Shown: positions 1 through 10,234, counted from the first letter of the stretch. The stretch is DNA of 13,496 bases from Ettlia oleoabundans (GCA_019693395.1 JAAMXP010001915.1:1-13496), one strand, 5' to 3'. Numbers and translations: made by a program. Notes: generated by a model not told the origin, from the letters alone.

Positions 1-52
1 ACAGCTGAGCAGACAGAGCTATTGTGGCAAATGGCATGCGTCAAGTACTCAC

Positions 53-2324
53 AGTTGGTGTAGCCCTGAGGACATTGTTTGATGCACATTGTGACAAATG
101 AATCATAGCCTGGCGCACATCTGCAGTGAAGTACATTGGGGCAGCATGCAGTGAGCCAGCAATGCAAGCATCAAGAAGGGACATGGGAACACAACACCCT
201 TGGACCCCTACTTTCTAATGCGTGTGTGTGTTACATAACCCCGCTACTTAGGTCCTACTGAACCTGGGCAGGGGAGCCGTACCGGCCGACTCATACCGGC
301 CGTGCCTGCAGGTATAGCCGGCAGCCACGATGCAAAGGTGCCTCGCTGCCAGCCACTTACCGTCGGTAGCACAGTCCCGCTTCGTAAGACGGGAATTCGG
401 GGTCCGAGCAGCTTGTGGGTATTTTACCAACCCCGCGATCTGGACCACACCAGCACAAGACACTGTCAGCAGCGTGAGACAAGCAGGCAAGGGACAATTG
501 CACAGCTTGCAGGTGGTAGGCCTTACTGCTCACCCTCCCTGTGTTTGGTGAAGCTTTTGATTGCTGAACGAGTTTGCGTGACATACGACGCGCGAACATA
601 GGTGCTCAACTGCATTCCACCATACAGAGCGTCGGCTAAGAAAAGGAAAGCGACAGAAACCAGCAGATTTGATTTGTTCTGCTCACACACAAGAGGTCTG
701 GCCAACGCATCCCGCCACATGCAGCGATATGCCTTTAACGCACACATAACAATATGCAGTGAGCCTCGCCTTGGCGCGAGAGCCACGCGTGTAGGTATCC
801 CTCCACATGAGATGGGCATCTCGAGCACAGAAGCAGCCAGCATCGTAATAACCGCTATTACAGCCGCAGCACCCAAAAATGGTGCAGCAGCAACCTTTTC
901 CATAGGTTGTGTAATCCCGCCAGCAAGAAAGAGGCTGCAGCAGCACTCACACACGCTCAGTTCATAAGACAGTCAGCATGCAGATGCAGAGCGCTTGTGT
1001 TTCACAAGCGGCTGCAACTTTTGAAGTCTTCGTGGCAGCTGCGTATACTCACATCCCAACGATACCCATCTGGGCAGCCAGAGAGACAGAGGAACGCGCC
1101 GTCGCTGTACCACCCAGGATCACACTTCTTGAAGCATAGGCCAGCACCATTATCCTGCAAGCCCAAGCGCACAATACTTAAAAAAGCACCCGGAAGAAGC
1201 AGGATGCAGGCAGCCTGAATCGAGGCTGGGTGTAGGTTGTGGCATGAATGTGCAGCAGCTTAGCTCTGGAGGCATGCTGGGCAGTATGTTTGACAGAAGG
1301 AAAATGAACGAGTAGTATTGCCCTAGGGAAAAAAGGGACATTAAAATTACGTATTGCCCTAGGGAAAACAGGGAATTTCAAAAAACGTGTTGCCCTAGCA
1401 GGAGTCTTGGACGTTTACTCACGTCTTCGTCGGAGTTGCATGCAAATCTCTGGCAGCTGAGAAGCACATAGTCCCAGCCTGGTGGGCAGCTGCAGGTGGA
1501 TGTAAAGCCGTATGTTGGTGTCTGATCAAGCATGGCTGAACCAGGTTTGAGGGCAGGCAAAGCAGCAGCATAACCAACACAGGAGGTCACTCTTCATAAC
1601 AGAGGATAACTGGAGGTGGGCACAAAGCAGCAAAACAACATTATGCACTTACTTTTCATAGCAGAGAAAAGCTCCATCTGAGCTCCACCCGGACCTGCAG
1701 CTGCAACAGTGAAAGGGGCGGACGCAGGCGTGCATGTCAGGATGTGCAAGCATGGTGGCTGCGGAGGCCGGATGACAGCGAGCGCATGTTCAAGGACAGC
1801 AGCCGTGGATGTTGCTGTGTTCTGATTCACTTTTCAAAGCACAAAAGCGCTCCATCGTATCGGAAGCCAGGGTCACATTCAAGCTTGCTGCAGGTTAGGC
1901 CCCTCTGTCCCAAGGGGTCATCATCGTTGTAGCCCTGCAAGCATCGCCATCTCAGCCAGATACAGTTGAGCAGCAAAACGAGTTACTGGGCGGCTCAACG
2001 CATACGTGCCACGTGTGGAACTCCTTACCGGTGGACAATTTTGGTAACAGACGTTGTCACGTCCATAAGCGCCATACTGCCAGTTCTGCGTGCACTTCTT
2101 GTAGCACCTGTATCATCAAGAGAGCAGGCAACATCGAGCTGTGGAGTTGCGCGCTAGCCTATGGTACAAGTGCGCAAGGTGGACGGCTGCATGCTTGTTC
2201 CAGTCCCCTGGAACAGCCAGCCATGCACACTGCACTTACAGCCCGCTGAACAACTCCTCATCAGCCGCGCATCCCGTTGGGATACGCCCAACGCCTCTGT
2301 CGTAAGACTCCCTGGTGCACCCCC
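53..2324 (-). other. Cys-rich C-terminal region of the giant gene (exons 25-33, continues off the window)
   Basis: About 38 Cys fall in ~300 residues. The basic unit is C-x-(P/S)-G-(W/Y/F)-x2-(D/S)-G-A-(F/L)-L-C, repeated in ECDPGFRYDGALLCFE (exon 27), NCRSGWSSDGAFLCYE (exon 28) and KCDPGWYSDGAFLC (exon 30), with looser forms NCPPGWDYVLLSC (exon 29) and RCAPGYDSFVTMC (exon 33). Blocks start with DRGVGRIPTGC (exon 25) and DRGVGKIPTSC (exon 32), each followed by GLCYKKC or GLCYRRC. Exon 31 (934-687) is unusually long for this region. It is very Cys-dense and has a weaker counterpart, DTYTRGSRAK, so it may hide a missed intron. The spacing is not that of canonical EGF repeats. Disulphide-rich units of this kind are normally extracellular, which is a general expectation and not shown here. 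Confidence 0.72.
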
Positions 2325-2829
2325 CTGCGAGCGCGGCACAACACGCCAGAACAACAAAGGCATTCATTCAAAAGGTGTGCAAAAGCTTCTAGTTTGCAAG
2401 CAGTATTGACAGCAGGTGAGCAAGGTGTTTGCGTCAATGTCAGCGCAAGAGCCACGCAAGCGAGGCGCCAACCTGTGAAGAAACGCTTGACCTCCCCAAG
2501 AGCGGCGTCCAGGAAAAAGTTTGCATTGGAGGCGTCGACATTGATGCTCGCGCCAATTGCATTGCCGAGGAGCACCAGCCTGAGGTCTCCACGGAATGAC
2601 TTCTGGGTCTTTGTAAGCACCAGGTCAATGCTGAACCTCTCAATTGAGAACGTGTCCCTCAGGTTGATACCAACAGCTTGCAGGTCGATGCTAATCCTGC
2701 AGTGTGCATAGCAGAAGTGCGATCTTACAAGGGCGTGGTTGTGTGGATGGTCTCGTTTCCGCGTAAGCTTTTTTGGTTTGTGTGCCGTCCCGGGACCTGC
2801 TGTCGATTGTGACGTACGCGGGTGTAACA

Positions 2830-2917
<88 letters not shown>

Positions 2918-5900
2918 TTAATTGGGAAACTCCCCCCAATGGCCCAGAGCTCTGTGGAAGCATGAAATTCTGTGGTCACTCACTCCTGGAGGGCCCTCTC
3001 ACAGCCGTCGTAGAATGCATCGGTGAGCTGCAGGGGACGGTCGCAAGGGAGTGGGATCGATACAGGAGTTTAGCCAAACAGGTGCATGCGGATCGGATTG
3101 CTTGATTGAAAAGGTTCCGGTACTTGCACTTTATTACCGCAGAGAAGTCTAGCGTTGCTGCCAGCTGCATCCCGTTGCTATTCATCGAGAAGTCGACATC
3201 TGCCGTTAGGCCAAGGAGCGCGAATTGGCCTTCCACATGCATGCCAGCTCGCAGCCGTTCATTGATATCCACGGTAGCGTAAGCGACGTGAGCATTGCGA
3301 ATTTCAACGTTAGCTATGCCTAGTTCGACGTCTATGCCCAGAGCAGCCAGGGTCTCCTGCAACAGCCAAGCCACAACAGCAGGCACATGGTTGACTGAAA
3401 ATTCATCTGGCAACCGGTGCAAACTGAGCAGTGTGTTTCCAAGGACGTCAAACACATGATTCTCGCCGCCGGGAAGCCGCAGTACCAACCTCCAAGCTGA
3501 AGTAATCCACTGTGACTTGCATGCCAAACACGCCACGTGCAGCTTCGTACACAAGTTCAGTTGTTATGCGCGTGCTGACCAGCTGCCCATCAACTCTCAA
3601 CTGCGCTGCAGTAATTGAAAGCGGGCTGGGGTTGATGCTCAGGCTGCCGCTTAGCTCGTTGAGTGTGATGAACGGCAAGCCCTTGATGAACATTGTCCCT
3701 TTGAACGAGACGCCGATGCTTAGGGAACTGCCTGTGCTGCTAAACTGGAAGCCAGCCTGCAGACATTTGCAGAGCTGACCAGTCATGTGAGCGAAGGCAG
3801 CCACCATACAGGGTCTCCGGCACAGGGCGTTGCGCAACAACACGCACTGCTGACTGGCAGTTGAGCTGTAGAACCAAGAGCGCAAGGGCTGTGGGCAAGC
3901 ACCACTCAGTTGGCTGCCGCTATAGTGTTTGGGCGGCCTCCTGCACAAGACTTGCCTGGCATGCCATGGAAACCATAGGATTTTCAAAGATGTCAATGCT
4001 GAGCACCCCTGTAAAGGAGCCCTGTAGCCTGGCAGCCATGCCCACAGCAGTTTTCTGCAGGGCTAGGTCAAAAGCCACCTACAGGCAGCAAAATGAGGCA
4101 AGGTCATGCAGGTTTAGATCCAACCCCAGTCCATCTCGCAAAGTCAGTTCAAACAATCAATGGCAATGGATGGTTTTTCAGTTTTTAACATACTACAGTT
4201 TGTAATGCCTGTGAAAGAATCTTATGCCGCAGCGCACACTTGATACCTGGGTAGCCGGCTTGAGGCGACCCTATGGGGGCATTCCTCTGCTAGCTTCCTC
4301 ACCACACGCCGAACGGCGTATTTTTATTTCTTTCTCCTAGAATGCACAGACTCACCGTAGCGTCACCGACAAATGGAGCACCAGGACTGAAGATCCAGGA
4401 CTTGGTCACGGCAAGCTCCAGCTCAGCCGGACTAGTGGAACGCAGAACGATTGCATCAGTTCCGAGGCTGAGGAACTCCAGTACGGTCCTGCAGCCATGG
4501 AAGACCCGGGCGGCGCCCTTGTGCCGGTTTCAGAGCACATCTGCTGGCATGTAGCTGCTGACAAAGCTGCAGAGGCTAGTGTAGCGCTAGCTGGCAGGGA
4601 TGTGTCAAATTGTAACGACCGCTTTTGGGCCAGCACCTACAAACCTAAGCTCAGGGACCGCCGACAAATCTGGATTGCCAGAGATGCCGAACCCAATGTT
4701 GCTGTTGTAACTAATTCGCAGCTCAGCAAATGCGACAGGAGACAGGATGTCCGTGACCAGCGCTGGGGTGCTTGGCCACAGGGTCTTAACTATGTTGTCA
4801 ATGTTCACATTCTGCACCGGAAACAAACCGGGGAGGCAGCACCACGAGACTTGATGGGTTATCCACGCAGCACTGGTTGCAGCGATTTGATGACAGCTTC
4901 AATGCAAGACTCACTTTTGCCACTGTGTGGATTGTCATGGCAGGAAGCTTCTTGGTGGTTTGGGCAGCCTTGTTCGCCAAGGTGACATCAACTGTGACAG
5001 GCACGTTCACGAGTTTGCCAACTGTTGTGCCAACCTGTTAGCAGCAAAACAGGCGTTTGGAGTTTTGCTGATTGTCAGGGACTTGGGACAACAGGTCATG
5101 GTAGCTGACTCACCAGGCCATCATTAGTGAGTGTTAGTTGCACCCCTTGCAGAGTCACATGTTGGATGGGCTGAAAATCAGCGGTCCACTGCAAGCGCCT
5201 CACAGCATCAGGCGCAAATGGGGTAATGTGAGGAAACCGCCAAGCGTGGCAGACAGCAGCCGGTATTGTGGTAACAATGCAGCACGCTCTCCTGCCCCAA
5301 CAAGCAACCAAGCAAACAACAAGGTTATTTACTGGAGGATGGGGCTCTGCCAGATGTCACCTTGAATATGCTGCGTTGTATTGCACCAGCGCCAGTGGCC
5401 ACCAACAGAGATAATTCTGATGCCGGGATACTGAGGGCAGGCACTGCCACCATCATGTTCAAGTTCAAGCCTGGTGATTTTCGTGTGCCATCTTCATCCA
5501 CAAAGGCTGCACCAGGCGACAAACAATGCAGCAGGCATGCCCGGGCAGATCTTGATTGAACAAATCTCAGAGCCACAGCAGCCTTGCATCATGCGGTGCA
5601 TATTAGAGCAAGGGTAAGGCACACAGCGCACGTTCAGTCAGGGAGCCCGCTTGTTGGCAGCAGCTCATCCAGTCTGCCAGCCAGCAGGCCAGGCAGTCTG
5701 GGCATGCAAGCAGCCCCGCATTCACCTGTGCTGTTTGCAACCACAGGTACATACACTATTGTGACGTCTGAAACTGTCAGAATGTCGCCAAGTGAAGCCG
5801 CATTTGTCACTCCCAGGTCCGACAGGATGGAGCCGAAACTCAGGGTGCCTGGCAGGCCAACTGCCACAAGCCGCATGCCCTTCCTGTCCATGCCAGCCCT

Positions 5901-8900
5901 GAAGGTTACAGAAGGTGTGCTGGCAGACACAAACAGGGTGTCTGCAGCAGGAAACGGCAGCGCAGGGAATCACTGCCAAGTTGATCAGCCACCCTGCATG
6001 CTCGCATGAGGAGCGCTAGCAGCAAACATGCTTTATTGGCAACCTCAAAAGTATGGGCTGCTGCTCAGGAAGCTCACCACACTGCACCATGGGGATACAA
6101 CTTGCAAGTGCATTCACTACCTTGCTTCATGCTGTAACTTACCCTGACGCGTCGTGGACGCCAAAGAGGTGAAGGTCACTTTCTGCAGAGTGTCCGTCAC
6201 CACAGCAGGTACTTTGCTCCACATGGCCCTAGCCGTATTAGCCATGTTGACGTTCTGCAGGTGCATGGCAAAGCGTGGCAGTGGAAGGCACACAAAAGGG
6301 CGTTGCATATGAAGAAAACACATGGGACTAAAGCCTCAACAAGGCCAGCCCCGGCGCCGCAACTGGAAAATTAAAGCCCACTGCCGTGCAGCTGAGAAGG
6401 GACCTACGACATTCTCACACCTTGGCTGACACGGCGATGTCCATGCGTGGAGATCTGTTGGACTTGCTTAACAGCACATCTACTGGGATGTCTACCAATC
6501 TGCCTGAAGTCTTCCAGGTCTACAATCACAAAACCATACACGCCTGACGAACAGGTGCAAGTTGTGGCAGCGTTAAACTGGTGCATAAGCAACAAAACGA
6601 CAGCGGGCTGCAACAAGGGGGAAGGTCTCAAGGAAAGGGTATCAGACTGCATGGTCCAACCAAGCTGTGTGTACGCACCATGCCCTCTCCCTGTGTGATG
6701 CTCAGGGACAAGCTGCCCAACGATACAAATTTGAAAGGCGAGGTGGCGTTGTGCCACTGCAGGGAGACAAGACGTGGTGAGGAGTTGAAGTATCATGCAT
6801 AAGGAGTGGGCACGCACACAACAAGCTGCCCAGGGGCGCAAGGGATCTGAGCAACCGCCATCTGCGGGTCAACCCATGATGTTGACTGGCAAGCAAGCAC
6901 ACGGCGCACTACCTGGAAGCCTGTTAGGTCGTGTGATGCTTGGAGTACTGAAATATCGGCGAGCAAAGAGTACTTGCCACCAGAGTATCCCACCACCAAC
7001 CGAGTAATTGTCTGCAACCCGGCAGCCAGAAAGTGGTGTAGGAGGACAACGAGAAGCCACGGGTACATACATGCCCGCAACTACTTCAGTGCATATTGCA
7101 ACCCAGACAAGCGGCGCAAAAAATGGAGGCTGCTAGCCTACTGTGGACTTGAGGGCGTTAACAACAAAGGAAGGCGTTGTTGGCCAGAGGGTTGGCAACA
7201 GTTTGCCCAGGTTGACATTGTTGGCCTCTGCAGAGAGAGTGAGTTTGGAAACTCCCTGCACGCCAGGTGGAGCCAGAGGAACACCCCTTTACCAAGTTAC
7301 CACCAGCTCGCTATTGGTTTGCTGTTAACCACTCAGCCAACAGAACAACAAGCAAGTGATCGGGCTTGCCAGGTAATGTAGTTGCCACCGCACCTTGGCC
7401 TGTGCTTGTTTGCTTGCAATAGAAAGAAACAACTTGACAGGAATATCAACGAAGTTGGCAGATACGTAGCCCTGAAGGAATGGGAAGCAGAAAAAACAGT
7501 TCATTCTGTCAGACGAGTGCATCGATAAGTTGCAACTTTCGACACGCATGGCAGGGTGCGCTAGCAGTTGATGCCCGGGAACCAAGTTTTCCTCAACCCA
7601 CGCCCAAGGGCATATCATTTTCAGTATCTCCATTCTGCCATGGCAGGGTGTCAACCCGCAGCACAGGGCCAACGCACAACAATGTCAAGTACCTGAAGTA
7701 TGCACAGGTGGTTGGTATTGTAACACTTTTCAGCAATCTTGCCTGAATGCCGACCGCAGATGATATGGTAAGGCTGGAGGGCAGGGTGCCTAATGGGTTG
7801 ATCTCAAGGTGGGGAACCCACGGTGGGACCCAAGGATCCAACAACTGCATCAGAACACAGTCCAGGAGATGGTTGGATAAGAAGCAAGTCGACACAGCTT
7901 GCGGGGTAAGTTCCAGTGAGTTAGGTGCGTAGTGGTCCCAGAGTACGTATGAGGGACCCAAGGCGGTGGTGGCGGCAGTCGGGGGCACGGCATGGGCATA
8001 CTGCAGTGCACCGTTGGGAAGCATTACAAGGCAGACATGGTTGGCATGCCCTACAGGGCCGTGCCCTGCTCTACTCACCGTGAGCGTGATTGATTGTTTT
8101 GAGATCACATCGATCGCGGCTTCAGTTGTGAGGCTAATCCCTGGAATCTTGACGACTGCTCCGATGCTCAATCGTGATTGCTCATAGGAGCGGTCTGCAT
8201 ATTGCATGGCACATTTGCAGGGAGATGCTGCAGCTCAGGTCAGGTGAAAAATGGAATTGGAAAAAAGGGGGAAACTCAGCTCAGGTGACACACTACTATT
8301 GGAAGCTGCTGCGCATGGCAAAGCGCAATGCATTGCCTGCCTTGCATCAGGGGGCAGACTGCAGGCTACCTTAACCTGCTGCTGCACAAAGCCCTGACCT
8401 TGATGAGCAGTTTGATGTCAGGTGTATAAAGACATGCTTTTCAGACCCAACCAGTGCTTCCTCCTGAAAAGCAAGCTCATGGACACATGTGTGCACAAGG
8501 CCTCACCAGGGTATGCAACCTTGCGTCCTGTGTAAGACACATATGGGTTTGCAATTGTGAGGAAGCTGTCGTCAAAAGGCCAGCTGAAGCCAAGGCGGGT
8601 GGCCAGCTTGGTTGGGGTCAACGTAGCCCCAATCTGCAGCGCAAGTGCCGAGCCGAAGGGTAACTAGCCCGTGCAGCATTCTCATTAGGCTGCGGAGCAG
8701 GCAAAGCACGCCAGGTATCCCAAGCGCTACATCACTTTGCGCATTGTAGCACAGCATGCACTTCGCACCTGCACCGTAATCGACTGTAGCCCAGTCATCC
8801 CTGCTGCCAAGGACATCGTGGCTGGGTATCTTTCGACTGTTGTGACTGGGGGTGTGCTTGGCGTAAAACCAAACGTGCTGCTGAACATCCTTGAGGCCTC

Positions 8901-10127
8901 GTCAAGCAGATACATGTAGTTGCCTGCAATGCGGAGTTGCGATTGCACAAATCGAGATCGGTCAGAACTCTAAGGAATCAACCTTGCCTTCGGCCCTGGG
9001 GGCGCATATCATCAAGAACAAAAATAGCAGCTGCTGTGCAATGGACACAGGGCACATGGACATAAATGGTTAGCGTACTTTGCAACAGCAACAAAGGCAG
9101 CAATATGAGGCGATCCGAACAACAGGCCAACATGCGGATACTACCTTCACACCCTTAACGGGACGAAACCCAAGGGAAACACTGTTATTATGAAATGGAG
9201 CAGAGATTACACCACAAGGAATACCCAATCAATGTTGATGCACCTGTGGAAGCGCTCAACCAGACCAGCTTGTTACTGACATCCACGGTAAACTTGGCAG
9301 AGAAAAGCCAGCTGGTGGGCGGTGTAGCCATGGTCTGAGGAGCACAAGGAGGAAAAGGTTACTGGTTGTGCCAAGCCTGGCGAACCCTGGCGAGTCATGC
9401 AAGCAACTGTCAAGGCCATGGAATGCCGGGGTGCATAAAGTCTCAAATAATGTTGCTCACCTTGACAACCAGCCATGGCGCAGTCTTCCCTGTGCAGATG
9501 AGCAGGCGGGATATCACTGCCTTTCCCAATGAGCTGGCATTGAGCTGAGGCGATAGGGACAAGGCCCAGATCTTGTCATTGTTGAATGCAAACGTGCCTT
9601 TGAGCACAAGTGATGCCTGCTTGGGTGTTGTCTTTGTTGCTGCCACGGCACCAAGTATGGCAGAGGGCAAACAGGTCATTCCCGCATTTAAAGCGGCAGT
9701 TCGTGCCACCCCCTTGTTGGCCGGCTGTATTGCAGACCGTAAGATCAAGGCAGCGTTGAAACTGCCAGCTCTTTGTGTGGTGCTTGCAGCAGCAACTGTT
9801 GCTGCTCTGCTGGCTACAGATGTTGCGTTGGCAGGAATAGCTGAAGCGCCAACCTGGCAGAGCAACAAGTATTGATAGACATACCGTTTTTAAGTTACAG
9901 AAGTCCAACATTTGCAATGCAACCCTCCGGACAGATGATCTGGCTAACTTTGTGACGTAGTGCCCAAGGCCAGCAAGCAGATCTGCAACACTCACAAGCG
10001 GTGTCGCGCTTTGTTGGAAGCCGTACAAGTCGTCAGTATTGCCAGAACAGCGTTGATGCTGACCTTGGCCTCCAGGAATAGGAGGGCAGTCTATTGGTTT
10101 GAACTGCTTGTTGAAGCACCACGAAAC
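53..10127 (-). CDS. Giant multi-exon secreted or surface-like protein, beta-repeat region plus Cys-rich region; partial (runs off left edge), N-terminus unresolved
   Basis: I do not recognise a named family. The model is 33 exons read on the minus strand: 10127-9996, 9853-9461, 9334-9244, 8923-8769, 8633-8507, 8194-8079, 7844-7743, 7471-7394, 7255-7142, 7011-6913, 6756-6679, 6519-6421, 6254-6143, 5941-5726, 5506-5361, 5188-5114, 5034-4915, 4811-4645, 4488-4356, 4078-3956, 3756-3490, 3356-3138, 3027-2984, 2696-2473, 2324-2240, 2107-2029, 1934-1831, 1700-1653, 1489-1423, 1154-1053, 934-687, 462-361, 120-53. Every junction keeps phase and no stop interrupts the ~1,444 codons. Donors are mostly GTGAGN or GTAAGN, and acceptors mostly TGCAG. 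Residues 1 to ~1,140 are beta-strand-like repeats; the rest is Cys-rich. The last exon ends at a GTGAGT donor, so the gene continues left. Exons 3-30 are well supported. Exons 1, 2 and 31 are less certain, and no signal peptide is in frame with exon 1. Role is inferred only: extracellular matrix, cell wall or adhesion. Confidence 0.8.
1315..1398 (+). repeat. 36-bp-period tandem repeat, about 2.3 copies, intronic
   Basis: GTATTGCCCTAGGG starts at 1315 and 1351, and GTGTTGCCCTAG at 1387, an exact 36-bp spacing. The A-rich second half of the unit has diverged between copies. The array lies in the intron between exons 30 and 29 of the giant gene (1155-1422). Confidence 0.9.
2806..2838 (+). repeat. 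Dispersed repeat end, copy 1 (flank of the CAG tract)
   Basis: ATTGTGACGTAC, two bases, then GGGTGTAACACAACAGC. The same sequence with only two mismatches in 31 bases recurs at 11428-11458. This copy leads directly into the (CAG)28 tract. It may be the 3' end of a short retroelement with a CAG tail; upstream similarity between the two copies stops within a few bases. Confidence 0.6.
2833..2916 (+). repeat. (CAG)28 trinucleotide microsatellite, intronic
   Basis: Twenty-eight uninterrupted CAG units on the plus strand, preceded by CAA. The tract lies inside the intron between exons 24 and 23 of the giant gene (2697-2983), so the pre-mRNA would carry CUG repeats. Open frames through it (poly-Gln, poly-Ala, poly-Leu, poly-Cys) are artefacts of the repeat. 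Confidence 0.97.
3757..3955 (-). other. Probable GC-AG intron 3757-3955
   Basis: Exon 20 ends ...VSMACQ at 3956 with a CAG|GCAAGT junction, the preferred form of a GC donor. The acceptor is GTCTGCAG before AGFQFSSTG at 3756. Phase 0 is kept on both sides. A weaker GT site (ATG|GTTTCC) at about 3978 is also phase 0 and would remove nine codons or fewer, so it cannot be excluded. Confidence 0.6.
7470..7742 (-). other. Probable GC-AG intron 7472-7742
   Basis: Exon 7 ends ...VGIQ at 7743 and is followed by GCAAGA instead of GT. The acceptor is a pyrimidine-rich stretch ending TTCAG at 7472. Phase 0 is kept into GYVSANFVDIPV. A competing GT donor at 7690/7689 (GTACTTGA) would be phase 2 and break the join. 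Confidence 0.6.
8195..8506 (-). other. Intron of the giant gene, nothing else seen
   Basis: A 312-bp intron between exons 5 and 6. A split Asp codon (G joined to AC) joins the exons in frame, so no further exon is required. It has a purine-rich patch near 8240-8275 on the plus strand but no recognisable element. Confidence 0.55.
8924..9243 (-). other. Intron of the giant gene, nothing else seen
   Basis: A 320-bp intron between exons 3 and 4. The phases of the flanking exons join directly (a G joined to GC makes a Gly codon), so no hidden exon is needed. No repeat or RNA gene was noticed. Confidence 0.6.
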
Positions 10128-10234
10128 CTGCAGCCAAAAGCCAGCGAGTCATGGAAGACGGCCTGCGCAATAATTGCACTATGTGCGCAATCAAGTCAAT
10201 GGATGCAGCAGCTCCAACAAGGACTGGCCGGCTT

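Larger units (their letters stand above)
2473..9853 (-). other. Beta-strand-like tandem-module region of the giant gene (exons 2-24)
   Basis: Four kinds of exon recur in a fixed order. D exons carry a VDIPV-like strand and end in AK or a similar residue pair before a phase-0 intron: 7471-7394 (NFVDIPVKLFLS), 6519-6421 (RLVDIPVDVLLS), 5034-4915 (KLVNVPVTVDVT). A exons carry an NVN start and an LWP-x-TP or similar core: 7255-7142 (NNVNLGKLLPTLWPTTP), 6254-6143 (NVNMANTARAMWSKVP), 4811-4645 (NVNIDNIVKTLWPSTP). A strand with a tyrosine follows (VVGYSGGKYSLLADIS, LRISYNSNIGFGIS). B exons carry an STPS/STSP strand: 5941-5726 and 4488-4356. C exons begin with W and carry a long hydrophobic strand: 6756-6679 (FKFVSLGSLSLSIT), 5188-5114 (IQHVTLQGVQLTLT), and more loosely 9334-9244. 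The alternation of V/I/L/F with polar residues suggests beta structure. There are few Cys and no long membrane segment. The first part (exons 2-7) and last part (exons 20-24) fit the cycle less clearly. Confidence 0.7.

Noticed and set aside
440..462. Shorter form of exon 32 starting at 439 (acceptor GTCCAG)
   Set aside because: It would need a phase-1 exon upstream. The acceptor at 463 (GCTGACAG) has phase 2, matching exon 31, and adds Cys residues consistent with the region.
523..954. 143-codon minus-strand frame overlapping exon 31
   Set aside because: Exon 31 in the alternative frame is Cys-rich like its neighbours and joins exons 30 and 32 in phase. A possible extra exon ending at a GTGAGC donor near 529 has phase 1 and lacks Cys, so it was not used.
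2773..3105. Plus-strand poly-Gln reading frame through the CAG tract (also poly-Ala, and poly-Leu/poly-Cys on the minus strand)
   Set aside because: The tract lies within an intron bounded by exons with matching phase (2984 and 2696), and the frames are simply the repeat read in each phase.
4301..4320. Small inverted repeat ACGCCG-AA-CGGCGT followed by T-rich sequence
   Set aside because: It resembles a bacterial terminator but lies in an intron of a eukaryotic-type gene and is too short to be notable.
4497..4985. 162-codon plus-strand open frame
   Set aside because: It is antisense to exons 17-18 of the giant gene, whose modules recur elsewhere.
7593..8207. One continuous 204-codon minus-strand frame
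   Set aside because: It contains exons 6 and 7 in the same frame, but the stretch between them (after the GTGAGT donor at 8078) and after the GC donor at 7742 does not resemble the modules. Two exons separated by an in-frame intron fit better.
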